The position numbers and the translations under genes are program-made. The notes beneath the pieces are model-generated. The model did not search any database. It was not told the origin of the DNA and saw only the letters and a list, made by a program, of their open reading frames with translations. Of a stretch of DNA of 64,000 nt, positions 22,701-34,399 are shown piece by piece (position 1 is the first letter of the stretch; every line of letters starts with the position of its first letter). The stretch is from Prorocentrum cordatum. Its lineage: Eukaryota > Sar > Dinophyceae > Prorocentrales > Prorocentraceae. The DNA lies in NCBI GenBank assembly GCA_963575745.1, contig CAUYUJ010015720.1, forward strand, positions 149,427 through 213,426. The letters are read 5' to 3'.

Positions 22701-24173
22701 GCCTGGTCGCGCTTGGGCTTCTTGCTCAGCGGCCCCCCGCCCTCCTGCGCGGGCGGAGGAGGAGGAAGGGAAGGAGGAGGAGGGGGAGGGAAGAGGGAGG
22801 AGGAGACACTGAGGAGGAGGAGGAGGAGGAGGAGGAGGAGGAGGCTCAGCCAACACGTCAGGCAACCTCCAGGGCTTCGAGCGACTCCCAGACCTGGCTC
22901 AACCAAGAGGAGGAGGAGGGAGGGAGGAGAGGAGGAGGGAGGAGGAGGGGCGAGGGGGTCGAGGCTCCTCGCGAGCCTCTTCGCCGTCGGCCGCCTCGGG
23001 AGCGGCGCCCTTCGCCTTGCGCTCCGCCTTGCATTCGTCCTCGGGATGAGGAGGGGGAGGAAAGAGGGGGGGGGGCAGGGATGGAGGAAGGAGGAGGAGG
23101 AGGGGGGGGGGGAAGGGAAAGCAGGAGGAAGAGGAGCACGCGAGAACAGGACGGAACGGAAGACCACACGCCTCGCGACCCTGGCCCGCGACCTATAGCC
23201 TATCGACCCGACCGTGACCGCGCCAACGTGTGCTCCGACGATACGACGTTTCGATCTGGCATCCTGCCAGAGCTTTTCTGTTGGCGGCACGTCGAGGTAG
23301 ATCTCCAGGAACGAGGTCTTAGATCCGACGCCGGTCACCCAGTTGCCAGCGTCCTTAATGTACGTTAGCACGTCCGGTGGCGTGCGCCAATCGAGCAGGG
23401 TGATGTTGGTGAGCCCAGACTTCAGCACGTGGCGGACGCACCCGTTCGGATGCTTTGACTTGGGGCCCGCCTGGTCCATCGCGAGGTAGAAGCCTTCCAT
23501 GAGGTGGGCCCCGCTCAGGAACAGCAGCTTGCCTCGAGGGGCTGCGGGCTCCGGGAAGGAAGGGGGGGGAGGAGAGGGGGGAGGATGGCAGAGGATAGGA
23601 GGAGTGAGGAGGAGGCTGCGACGACAACTTCACTTCTCCTCCTCTCCTCAGCCTCTCCTCTCCCTTTCGGCCCCGGCCTGGCTCTTCCAGGGTCGCATTC
23701 TCTGGCAAGGCAATGGCTTCGTTCCTGGAGATGCCCATGATCCCGTTGGCCAAAATGAGCCGCTTGTAATACTGCCTCGTCTGCTCCTGACTGCGGTTGT
23801 TAATCTCAGCGTGGCGGAAGCACCTCCGGGTGGGAATGCCCTTAGGCCCGGGCATGTACCACGTCGCAGTCACCCTTTTGTGAGTGAAGTAGATCTCGGA
23901 GACGGCATCCAGGAGCACGCACCCCGACAAGCCAGGGAACCGCATGTTGATGTGGGGGCATGTACGATCCCACGGGCTGATGGCCATAGACGCAGCAGCG
24001 GCGCCCTGTGGCGAATTGCCATCGGACCCCAAGAGGCCAATTCCTGCGGCGGCGGCGGGGGTCGCTGGCGCTGGCGAGTCTTGGCCGCCGCTGCTGAGGG
24101 ATCCGAGGGAGTTGCTCAGGGTCTGGCTGTCCTCATTGCCTGTTTTCGCCACCATGAGCTGCTGGTCTGACCG
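19758..24173 (-). CDS. Gene B: large multi-exon protein of unknown function, Cys-cluster containing
   Basis: Minus exons run from an acceptor at about 24173 (GTGGCAG|ACCCAG; first Met at 24155) to a stop at 19758. Exon 1 ends at 23678 with a GC donor (CCAG|GCCGGG). Exon 2 is 23541-23228, in phase, and contains LMEGFYLAMDQAGPKSKHPN and WVTGVGSKTSFLEIYLDVPP. Exon 3 starts at 23039 (DECKAERKAKG). A mini-exon lies at about 22892-22863 (QVWESLEALE). Further exons cover 22750-22400 (WQKYVTYCNDHVLWASTHE), 22178-21910 (Lys/Ala-rich, KKKGGKPGKTGKAKAKAKAK), 21790-21690 (YSCRRCNLFSDKDSMFQMC, a possible zinc site) and 21418-19758. The last exon alone gives about 550 residues with an acidic patch and long helical stretches, ending ATRALNGHELNG. 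Earlier exons may lie at 24200-24480. I do not recognise the family. Confidence 0.7.
22790..23135. repeat. GGA-rich low-complexity intron tracts in gene B
   Basis: Plus-strand GGA/GAG tracts at 22755-22850, 22908-22950 and 23050-23135 lie exactly between recognised exons of gene B. On the sense strand they are CCT/CTC polypyrimidine tracts leading into AG acceptors. Confidence 0.75.
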
Positions 24174-24199
24174 GACTGGGTCTGCCACGAATTTAAGCG

Positions 24200-25480
<1,281 letters not shown>

Positions 25481-26842
25481 CTACGAGGGAGCTGCGCCCC
25501 GCGCGGGGCAGAAGGTGAAGTAGAGGAGGGAGGAAATAATACGAGGTAGGGAGGGAGGAGGTGGTGGAGTGGTGGAGGGGTGGATCGGTGGAGGGGGAGG
25601 AGGAGGGAGGAGGAGGAGGAGGAGGAGGAGGAGGAGTCCAGGAGGAGGAGGCGAAGGGGAGACGAGGGGACCCAGGGCTAACGCGCGGGGGGCAGCGATC
25701 AATTCCGCTCGAATGAGCGAGACGGCCGATGGCACGTTACACCGGAAACCCACAGCGGTGGCGCCATGGCCCGTCGGCTCGGCTGCCCAAGGGCGCACCC
25801 TCAGTCCCTCAGTCCTGGTCCTGCTTATCCTCGGGGGGGCCCTCCCCCCACTTGCCTCTCGCCTTCCCCCCTCCGCTCCCCCTCCTCCTCCTCCTCCTCC
25901 TCCTCCTCCTCCTCCTCCTCCTCCTCCTCCTCCTCTCTCTCTCCTCCTCCACATCTCCACATCCTCCCCGGGCCTCCCCCTGCCTTCTCCCTTCTCTTCT
26001 GACCTCCGACGACGACGAAGTTCCAAGATCATCAGCATCGGCGCCGGCGGCGCCGGCGGCGCCGGCAGCGCCGGGAGCGCCTCGGCCCCCTCGGGCCCCT
26101 CGGCCAGGTCGGCCAGGGCCAGAGCAACACGTTCAGCACGCTGATGACGGCGATGACGGCCGAGGCGGGTCCTGCTGTCGATGTTCGCGAATGCCTGGCG
26201 ATCATCGTCGTCGTCGTCGTGCTCGTCGTGGGCCGTCGTCGTCGTTCGCCGCGTCGTCTTCGTCGTTGTCGTCATCGTCATCGTCGTCGTCGCCTGGTCG
26301 TTGGTGACCGACGTGTCCCGGGGGAAGAGGCCCGCTGCCATGCGGCCGATGCACTGCTGGTAGTACGGGCTGATCTCATCTCCGTTGTTGCAGCGCCTGC
26401 CCATCTTGCGGCTGTAAGCGTCCTTGGCCCAGACGCCGCACTTGCAACAGATGATGACACTGCGATACTGGCGGACCTCGTGCGACGAGTCGAACGTCCT
26501 TGGGTGGTGGCGTACCCCTCCGACTACTCCTCCCTCCTCCCTCCTCCTCCGACTCCTCCCCCTCCTCCTCTGAGGGCGTCGGCGATCGGATCGACGGCTA
26601 GGGGGGGATGAGGCAGGAGGGAGGAGGTGGAGGAGGAGGAGGGGTGGGGAAGAGGAGGAGGGACCCCTCCCCGGGCCCTCCCCGAATTGAATTTCCCCCG
26701 GGGTCCACGCAAGATGGTGATTAATGGCGGTGTGCCAATAATCGGACTCGTCGCTCTCGCAGCGCATCAGCCTGTCGGGATGGTAGCTGCACGGGTGCCT
26801 GATCCATCGCTGGGGCTGCGGGCTGCGAGAGCGGGCGGCCAT
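25481..26842 (-). CDS. Gene D: multi-exon protein with zinc-ribbon-like Cys motif
   Basis: First ATG at 26842 (MAARSRSPQPQRWIRHPCSY). The first exon encodes SDYWHTAINHHL and ends near 26720, with a donor that is not certain. The second exon, about 26510 to 26300, encodes RTFDSSHEVRQYRSVIICCK and the motif CCKCGVWAKDAYSRKMGRRC. Two Cys pairs about 15 residues apart suggest a zinc-binding knuckle, followed by SPYYQQCIGRMAAGLFPRD. A GC donor (CAG|GCGACG) is possible there. A downstream exon near 25810-25660 (AVGFRCNVPSAVSLIRAELI) and a short end at 25481 are likely. Between them lie (GGA)n tracts on the sense strand. Function unknown. Exon borders are uncertain, but the Cys-rich exon is convincing. 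Confidence 0.55.
   Translation of the reverse strand: MAARSRSPQPQRWIRHPCSYHPDRLMRCESDESDYWHTAINHHLAWTPGEIQFGEGPGRGPSSSSPPLLLLHLLPPASSPPSRRSDRRRPQRRRGRSRRRREEGGVVGGVRHHPRTFDSSHEVRQYRSVIICCKCGVWAKDAYSRKMGRRCNNGDEISPYYQQCIGRMAAGLFPRDTSVTNDQATTTMTMTTTTKTTRRTTTTAHDEHDDDDDDRQAFANIDSRTRLGRHRRHQRAERVALALADLAEGPEGAEALPALPAPPAPPAPMLMILELRRRRRSEEKGEGRGRPGEDVEMWRRRERGGGGGGGGGGGGGGGGGGGAEGGRREASGGRAPPRISRTRTEGLRVRPWAAEPTGHGATAVGFRCNVPSAVSLIRAELIAAPRALALGPLVSPSPPPPGLLLLLLLLLLPPPPPPPIHPSTTPPPPPSLPRIISSLLYFTFCPARGAAPS
25870..25940. repeat. (CTC)n microsatellite inside gene D
   Basis: Regular CTC trinucleotide tract on the plus strand, GAG on the sense strand of gene D, between recognised exons. Confidence 0.93.
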
Positions 26843-26944
26843 GGCCAGCTGGAGCACTGGAGCAGGGTTGGGGCGCGAGCGGACGAACTAAAACGCTTGG
26901 CCACTAAACGGCTCCGCTCTCGCCTTGGCGCCGTGGACATTCGT

Positions 26945-27100
26945 TTTCACAGTAGTAAGGCCCTCGCCTTGGCGACGCGGACATTCGCCCTGACATCCTG
27001 ACATTGTGCAACAATGGCACGGATGGTGGGCGGCTGGGGCTGGTTTTCAAAATGGTGCTCTGAGGGTGTATAGCTAGCAGCATCGCTGGGTTCTGGTCCT
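26945..27100 (-). CDS. Isolated minus-strand exon candidate between genes D and C
   Basis: The frame reads SDAASYTPSEHHFENQPQPP followed by IRAIVAQCQDVRANVRVAKA and looks coding. It is bounded on the 3' side by a short duplication: GTCCGCGTCGCCAAGGCGAG is followed within about 45 bases by a similar copy. It may be a 5' exon of gene D or a separate decayed gene. No join was established. Confidence 0.3.
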
Positions 27101-27227
27101 TCCCACTCCCACTCCTCCTCGCGACCCATCTCCCCACCCTTTGTTCTCGCGCCCCTCTGGCAGGTGCCGCGCTGAGCAGCCTGGCAGACTGGCAGGCGGG
27201 TCGGCTCTGCTCCGACCATCTGACCAA

Positions 27228-27770
27228 TCAGGACTGCTGCTGCGCCTCGCTGGTCTCCTCCCGCCGCTCCTCCTCATTGGGGGGCTCCTCCAAGGACTCC
27301 AAGGGTTGGGACAACGGTTGGGTCTCGTCCGTCTCTTCCATGCAGGCAAGCGTCTCCGACGCCGACGCGAGGTTCCTGAGTGCCTCCGAGAGCTTGCCCA
27401 ATGAGTCCGTCACGAATGTCGTCGCCTGCTCGGGTCGACGCCAGTCGACCCCCCGCTTCCCCCCGTTTCTCGATCGATTCGAATCGATCGGCGGGGCCCC
27501 AGGGCCTCACGTTCCCACGTCCCCCCGCAATGCCCCTGGGGTCTGGATCGAGGGGTCGGGTCGAGTCAGGGGGTGGAGTCCCGGGGCGGAGGAGGAGGGG
27601 GAGGAGGAGGAGGAGGAGGAAGAGGAGGAGGAGGAGGAGGGGGAGGACGAGGGAGGGGGAAAAGAGGACGAGGGCGGGAAATGCGCCTCTGCCACACCTG
27701 CCAATGCGAGGCGCTTGTTCTGACGAGCCTCCTCGATAGCGTCGTGCGAGCGCGGGCGCTTGGGCGCCAT
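27228..27770 (-). CDS. Gene C: small acidic/basic protein, two exons
   Basis: ATG at 27770 starts MAPKRPRSHDAIEEARQNKR, a basic, nuclear-localisation-like N-terminus. The exon ends near 27680 before a (CCT)n tract on the sense strand. A second exon of about 27440-27228 reads SLGKLSEALRNLASASETLA and then is Glu-rich, ending EETSEAQQQS with a TGA. The C-terminal half is predicted helical from its heptad-like Leu/Ala spacing. No domain was recognised. It lies between the methyltransferase and gene D on the same strand. Confidence 0.55.
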
Positions 27771-28266
27771 TGGTCCGAAGGGCGGTAGGGGCGGTCTGCG
27801 GTCTGGTCAGCGAATCTTGCATCCGATTCAATGGCGCCTCTGAGCCTGGGCCACGAGGAGTGAGGGGAGAGGAGGAGAAGAGGAGAGGAGAGGAGAGGGG
27901 AGGAGAGGAGAGAGAGAGAGAGAGAGAGAGATATAGAGAGAGAGAGCCTTCAGCAGCCGTCACCGCCCAGGGGAGGTCACCGGTCGTCATCGGTTGCCCT
28001 CCAAAGGCAAACGCCTGATACTCATCTGAGGGCAGACCCAGGATCCGCGGGACCAGTGGCCAGGAAGGGGGAGGGCCCACCGCCAGCGATTCCGTTAATG
28101 GCAAGGCCCATGGCCCATGGAGGCCCTAAGGACCAGGACCCCCCTTGCAACGACGAGCGAGGAGGGAGAGGGAGAGGCCCTAGAGCCCAGGGGGGAGGAG
28201 GGAGGGAGGGAGGGAGGGGCGGTTTAATTCCCTCGCAGCTGCGAGCCTGCTTCCCCAACAACAAGC
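27771..28266. other. Spacer between gene C and the methyltransferase gene
   Basis: Contains a GAGGAGAGGA/GA purine tract (27865-27950) and a GGGAGGGAGGG block (28190-28215). A minus frame near 28060-27970 (LGLPSDEYQAFAFGGQPMTT) looks partly coding but is not connected to anything. Confidence 0.5.
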
Positions 28267-30382
28267 TCAACAAGCATGATAAACCGCCCGCCTCCTCTTG
28301 CGTCGGGCGGGCGGGTCGCCAGAGCCAAGTGCCCTGCGGGCTGCGGCAAAACTACTGCCGGCGCCGCGAGGCCTAAACTCGAAAAGAAGCGCCACGACTA
28401 AATGGCAGCCGCCGATCGGCACAACATGCATTGCGTTGCCCACCTGGGCCGAAACAGAGGCACGAGTCGTCGTCTGGGCGGCCTTCGCGTGCCCGCGGCT
28501 GAACTGGCACGCGGCGCCCCCCGAGGCCAACTGCTGCTCGACAGTGATGGGGGATCCCATGATTGACAGACGGGCACCAGCAACGCTTAATGGCTGCGTT
28601 GTAAATGTTGCCTAGCCCGTGCATGAGGCAATGCAAAGTTTCAGGCCCACTGCACACGAGCCGCTTGTCTGGGTTCTGTCCCAAGTCGTAAGACGTAAAC
28701 CTGTCAAACTTCTTCTGCCTGAAATATTCCAGCCTCCGGCGCTCGCGCAAGGTGAGCAGGGCGTGAGCATCGTCGTCCTCGCTGTACGCCCGCGCAAGCT
28801 CGAGCAATTCCTCGAACTCCCAATCTTCCAGGTCCTTGTCCAGCGCTGCCGCGCGGCCCTGCTGCAACCGCTGTCGCTGGGCGACGCCAGGGCGCTCGCG
28901 AAGATGCGCGGCATCTGCCTGCAACGGGCAGCGGCCGCAGTGGCAGCAGACGCAGCGTGTCTATCTCCTCCCGAACTCCATTCTCTCCTCCTCCTCCTCC
29001 TCCTCCTCCTCGTCCTCTCCTCCCCTCCTCCCTGTGCCCCCCACCTGGACTTCCGCTGGGTCGGCGATCAAGTAGCTCGCTGTGCCGTGCGCCAGGTAGC
29101 GCGTGAACATGTTAGAGAACAGCTGCCCGACGGGGAAGACGTCGGTGGCGACGGCGGCGGGAACGTCTGCGTAGCTAAAGTCAGAAATGAGCCACGCCTT
29201 CAGCACGAGGAAAACCTTCTGGCGCGGTCGTGACACTGGGAACCCTAAGGATGGCGGATCTGTCAGCACGCGCCACATCATGTACAGGCCGCCCAACAGG
29301 CTGTGGAGTTCGTCTAGTCCGAACTCCACGACGTTCTCGTGAATGACGACGCGCGGCCTCATGTGGAGGATCATCCTTACCCAAGCGAGAAAGATCTTCA
29401 TCGTAGGTCCTGATGTTCGCTTCCCGTCACCGTAGTTGGAAAAATCAACGCAAGGTGACCCTGCTGCGTGTAGATCTGGCGTGCGGTCAAAGCACGGGCA
29501 GTACTCGCCGCATTTCACGCACCACACGCGTTTCATGATATTTGCGTTCAAAATGCACGACCTCTCGTCACGCACGACGCCAGACATGAGGTCGCGCCGA
29601 AGCCTGAAGGATGGAGGGGGCGGGGAACATCGAGGGAGTGAGGAGGAGAGGGCCGCTGGAGAGGAGGAGGAGGGGCGGGGAAGCCGTGGGGGCGGGGTAG
29701 GTTGGGGGAGGGAGGGGGGGAGGCGAAGAGAGGAGCAGCAATCCAGCCTTTCTGGCAAATACTCGAGCATGTCTCCCCGAACATGCGCTGGTGGATCCGG
29801 GAGGGATAACAGTTCCTCTTGACACCGCGGACTCCGTTCTATGGCATCAATTGGAACGAAAGATACTCCCGGCGGCACAGAGGTCTCGCCTGTCATTCGA
29901 ACGTGTTTATCTATGAAAGCGGAGATACTGGCAGAGATGATGTTGTCTGATGTCTCTGGTGTCCCAATCCCTGAGAACGCTGTGCTGGTGTAAATGACTT
30001 TCCCTGTAAGAACGCTGATGATCCTGTCGGGATCAGAGATGCCGGATGTAATGATCCTGTCCAGCCCATGCTCAACCCATTTGAAAGCAGATATATTGTC
30101 GGCAACAGATATGCACGGCTTCGGGTCGCTGTCGGCGAATTCGCGAAGCTGTGTCCATATCGCAGAGACTGCGGTTGCATTGAGCCGGTCCGACATGATC
30201 GGACACGCAACCAAAGTAAAAGCACCCTTGTCTAGGAGAGTGCTGCGGGGGGGAGGGGGGAGCGGGCGAGAGGCAGCTGCATATTCTGTGGGGGAGGGGG
30301 CATACGGACAGTCCAGACATGGCCACGCAAGAACGCAAATCAAGAGGGGTATCCCTCCGGAACGCAGGATGGTCATGATCAT
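28267..30382 (-). CDS. C5-cytosine DNA methyltransferase, multi-exon, with a frame break near the C-terminus
   Basis: It would transfer a methyl group from S-adenosylmethionine to C5 of cytosine in DNA. Exons 30382-30306, 30242-29748, 29603-29045 and 28918 to about 28600 join in consistent phase; introns are GT-AG, GC-AG (GAAAG|GCTGG) and GT-AG. Visible motifs: I, TAFSGIGTPE (residues about 112-121); IV with the catalytic Cys, GSPCVDFSNYG (Cys about 242); VI, HENVVEFG (about 279-286); VIII-like, RPRQKVFLVL (about 320). Just before motif IV is a Cys cluster WCVKCGEYCPC. Motif X, QVGNAMHVVPIGG, and the preceding LSIMGSPI lie in a different frame (28595-28300), so a 1-nt offset near 28590-28610 breaks the gene unless a short unrecognised intron is present. 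An alternative start is Met 42. The fold assignment is firm; activity is uncertain because of the break. Confidence 0.85.
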
Positions 30383-31049
30383 AACCCTCGTGCCAGCGGC
30401 ACGCTATGTCATGCAATGCTACCGTCTGGGGGCAGTTGGAGGAGGATGAGGATGAGGGGGAGGAGGACGAGGGAGGGAGCCCACAGCCCAATCTCATAGA
30501 GGCACTCCAGAGGCCAAGAAGGCGAGGGGGCCCGACCCATACCCAGATTGCAATCGTCCAACGTCCAGAGCGCACTAGCGCGGCTGGGCCGCGAACTGCA
30601 CGGGGACGGTGCGCGAGTGTGATCGAGCTGCGCCCAGCGCGCGGCAAGCAGTCATGTCACGGAAGCACGAGTCAAAGAGTTTACTGCTGAGTGATAGAGC
30701 GATACCTACATGTTGACTTGCAAAACATACGACGTAGGCGTCATGGATCTTGTCACGGTCGAGTCTGGGGAATCGTGTGATCACGCCAACGTGTTTTCGG
30801 CCAGGGGTCATGCTCGCTCCGCCACATCTCTGTTGCCGCTGCCGCCTATGTCGTCGCCTCCGCTGCTGCTGCCGCCGACGATGCTGATGCTCCGCGAGCT
30901 TAAACGTTGAGAGGGAGAGCCATGCGATGGACGGACAGAAGTAGAAGTATACAATGAGAAAGCGGAAGATATGTAGGATACAAAGTACATGATCACAGAC
31001 AATGCGACACGCGCATCGTTACGGTACGACCCCCCCAACGAATGTCCAT
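30383..31049. other. Upstream region of the methyltransferase gene
   Basis: The first 60 bases upstream of the ATG carry, on the sense strand, a CCTCCTCATCCTCCTCC tract ending in CCCCCAG. This would suit a cis or spliced-leader acceptor, and an in-frame TAG precedes the ATG. Further upstream (30500-31000) is AT-richer DNA with short frames only; nothing was recognised. Confidence 0.45.
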
Positions 31050-32390
31050 CATGATGGGAGAGCTACCTGGCGTCGCACCGTTTCTCAGACTGACCCCCAG
31101 CACACATCATCTCGCGATGGGAGAACCATTCAGCAATCACCCCCTGTCCCCTGCGTGATGGGATGACCTCCCAGAGGCGGACCCAGTGATGGGGGAACCT
31201 ACCAACGCACACATCATCGTGATGGGAAGACATCACATCAAACGACACACCGCGATGGGAGAACATCCCAGCGTCCGACCCCTCGTGATGGGAGCACCTC
31301 CAAGCAGCGGACCACCTACCTCTTGATGGGATGACATCCCAGCACCTATCACGCCGTGGTGGGGGGGACATCCCAGCAAACGATCCCATCGTGGTGGGTG
31401 GACATCCCATCGGTAGACCCCTTGTGTTGGGAGGTCATCCCAGCACCCACCCAAATCGTGATGGGAGGACCTCCCAGCAGACGCGCCCTCGTGATGGGAG
31501 GACATCCCAGCAGGGGGGGGGGGGCACGCGCGATGGGAGGACCTCCCAGCAATCATCCCATCGTGATGGGAGGACCTCCCAGCAGCCGACCGTTCGTGAT
31601 GGGAGTACCTCCCAGCACCCGCCCAAGCGCGATGGGAGGACCTCCCAGCAGACGAGCCATCGTGATGGGAGGACCTCCCAGCAGGGGGGGCCCCACGCGT
31701 GATGGGAGGACCTCCCAGCGATCACCCCGTCGCGATGGGAGGACCTCCCAGCAGTCGACCCTTCGTGCTGGGAGGACCTCCCAGCACCCACCCAATCGTG
31801 ATGGGAGGACCTCCCAGCAGACGAGTCTGCGTGATGGGAGGACCTCCCAGCAGGGTACCCCCCACACGCGATGGGAGGACCTCCCAGCAATCACCCCCAA
31901 CGTGATGGGAGGACCTCCCAGCAGCAGATCCCTCGCGATGGGAGGACGTCCCAGCAGCGGACCCCCCTGTGATGGGAGGCCCTCCCATCCGACGATACAT
32001 CGCGATGGGAGTACATCCCAGCAGATGGCCCCTCGTGCTGGGATGACCTCCCAGCATGCACCCCCCCACCATCGTGGTGGGAAGACATCCCAGAGGCGGA
32101 CCCCCCCCCATATCCCCCTCGTGATGGGGGGGCCTCCCAGCACCCACCCCCATCTCGATGGGAGAACATCCCAGCAGACGACCACATCGTGATGGGAGTG
32201 CCTCCCATCAGCGGACACTCCCCCCGATGTAAGACCAGTCCACCTTTGTGATGGGAGGACCGCCCAGCACGCATCCCCTCGTGATGTGATGACCTCCCAG
32301 CCGACGACCCCATCCTGAGGGTAGGATCCCCCGTCACCTTCGCCCCGTTATCCGGGTCCGCAGGATGTGAACACCTCCCAGCACAGGCCC
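31050..32390. repeat. 33-bp minisatellite with palindromic core
   Basis: About 35-40 copies. The core GATGGGAGGACCTCCCAGC (19 bases) is followed by about 14 more variable bases such as AGACGACCCATCGT. In the well-kept centre (31460-31980) successive cores start 33 bases apart, with a few units lengthened by G- or C-runs. TGGGAGG and CCTCCCA form 7-bp arms around one base, so each unit is nearly a perfect palindrome. Since 33 is a multiple of 3, all frames stay open and yield false Gly/Pro/Ser repeat proteins. Confidence 0.95.
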
Positions 32391-33640
32391 TCAAGCTCTC
32401 GTGACAGACTGACATCACAACAACATATCCCCATGTTAGGATTGCCTGCAACGAGAGGACCCGCACCGCATTTTACTACCCCCGAGCTCACGAACATGTG
32501 ATTCCTGAGCGCGTCATGCACACAATCGCAGTCGGTCGCCGTGCGAGCGCCCAGACCCGCCCCGGCGAGAGGACCTCTGCGGCCTCTGCGGGCCACCGAC
32601 AACTTGCAGATTGCGATGTTCAGGATCGCGCAGTTGCCTCGCGGACCGCGGGCGATGGTCACTCCCGTCCTCTGCATCTACCATTCCTCCTTCCTCCCCC
32701 CTCCCTTCCCTCCCCGGCCCTCCGTGCCCCCGCTCTCCCCCTGCCTCATCAACCTCGCGCTCATCCTCCTTATCCTCCTCCTTTCCCCCTTCCACTCTCC
32801 CGCCCGTCCGCGCGCTGGCCTGTCCACCCCCTCCCTCCGCATCCTCATCCACCTATCCACCTAACCTCCTGATGTTATCGTTACTCATGCTCCCCCTCGC
32901 CGCCGCCACCGCGCCATGCCATCTCATCTGACTCATCATCACCGGCGTCATCACTATATCGCCGCATCATGCGCAATGATATCACAATCGTCAAACTCAT
33001 CGGCATCGCAGTCGTCATGAGTCATCATAAGAAATGCAGCATAGCATCAACGACATAATTACCATCTGCATTGCCATCGACAGACCAACATATTCATTAC
33101 CATCATACTCTGCATCTTTGTCATCACCAACATCACCATCACCAGGATCACGCCGTCGTCGGTTGTCCCATTTCCCCCCCCCTCCCCCCTCCACCTCCAG
33201 ACGCGGGCGCCGTCGCCCTCAGCAGGCGACGCGCGATCAGAGCCTAGCGCCCGCTCCTCTCCTCCCCTCTCCTCTCCTCCTCCCCGTCGTCATTCCTCAT
33301 GCTCCTCCTCCTCCCTCCACTCCTCTCCTCCTCCCTCCCTCTCTCCCCCTCCCTCCCTCCTCTTCTCTTCTCACTGTGACTCTCTCGTCCTCCCTGTGAC
33401 CTTATCCTCTCCTCCTTCCTTCCTCTCCTCTCCGCTCCTGGACTCCTCCTCCCTCCCTTCCTCTCTCCTCTGCTCCCTCCTCTCCTCCTCCAATCATTCC
33501 ACCTCTCCCCCTTTCTCTCGCCTCCCCCCATCCCCGCCGGGGCGTGCTCAGGAGCAAGACCTTACTCGGGGCGACCTCCTCACTCACCACAGCCTTACAC
33601 CAAGCATTAAATATCTCAATGTTAGTTTTATACATAACAC
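32391..33640. other. Pyrimidine-rich low-complexity region, no gene seen
   Basis: 32680-32870 and 33250-33540 are CTCC/TCCT-rich. 32935-33160 is CAT/ATC-rich with many TCATCA words. Frames follow composition. A minus frame near 32400-32680 is not convincing. Confidence 0.6.
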
Positions 33641-33689
33641 AACCACGCCCTATAGCCCGTAGCCCTGTATCCCATATATCCCCAAAAGG

Positions 33690-34320
33690 GGTAGATGAAG
33701 GAGGGGAGGGGAGGGGGGGGGGGGAAGGAGGAAGACGGACGGACGGGGGCGCGGGGGGCGCGGAGGGGAAAAGGAAGTCCTGGAGCACAGGTGGACGCGG
33801 GATACCGGGGAGAAGGATGGGGGGGACGAAACAGGCAGACACAGCAGCCTCGCGCCTCTCGCCGCGGGCGCCCAGGGCGCTTGCCGCCCCGCCCGCCGAC
33901 GGGGCGGCGCGCCGCGCCCGGGGTCGCGCGTCGCCGCGTCGCCTCTCTACGAGACGACGACGATTCGATCCTGCGTGCACATGTGCGTGTTTGTTGGTGC
34001 GCGCGTTTGTGCGTTGGTGTGCACGGAGGAGGTGGTGGTGGCGGGTGGTGGTGGCAGTTTGTGGCGGCGGGGGCAAGTGGTGGTGGTGGGGGGGAGTGGT
34101 TGGGGGTGAGGTGGTAGGGTGCGCGGGGGTTGTGAGGTGAGGTTGGTGGGGCGGGGGTGAGGCGGGGCGGTGGCGGTGGTTGCGGGGGGGGGGGGGGGGG
34201 GGGGGGGGGGTGCGCGGCGGCGGGGGCGGGGGTGGGTGGGGGCGGTTGTGGTGGGCGGTGGTGGCGGGGCCACTGGCGGGGGTTGGTGGCGGGGGTGGGG
34301 GCGGGGGCGGCGGCATTCAT
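33690..34320. repeat. G-rich, C-poor strand segment with a 27-base G run
   Basis: The plus strand is dominated by GGTGGTGGTGG and GGCGGGGG words, with 27 consecutive G at 34184-34210. It could form G-quadruplexes on the plus strand. Minus frames translate as Pro/Thr/His-rich artefacts. Confidence 0.85.
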
Positions 34321-34399
34321 GAGCGCCCCATAGCTTTGTCATTCAGGCAATGGCCACCGCGACGGCGCGATTACGCGCGCGTCGCGAGACCCAGATGGC

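Noticed and set aside
28600-28625. 18-nt micro-intron GCAACATTTACAACGCAG to explain the methyltransferase frame break
   Set aside because: Its length is a multiple of three, so removing it would not restore the frame to motif X.
31050-32390. CRISPR-like array (conserved 19-base palindromic core with about 14 variable bases)
   Set aside because: The variable parts are too short and are clearly degenerate copies of one another. The genome is eukaryotic and no cas-like gene is present. It is a minisatellite.
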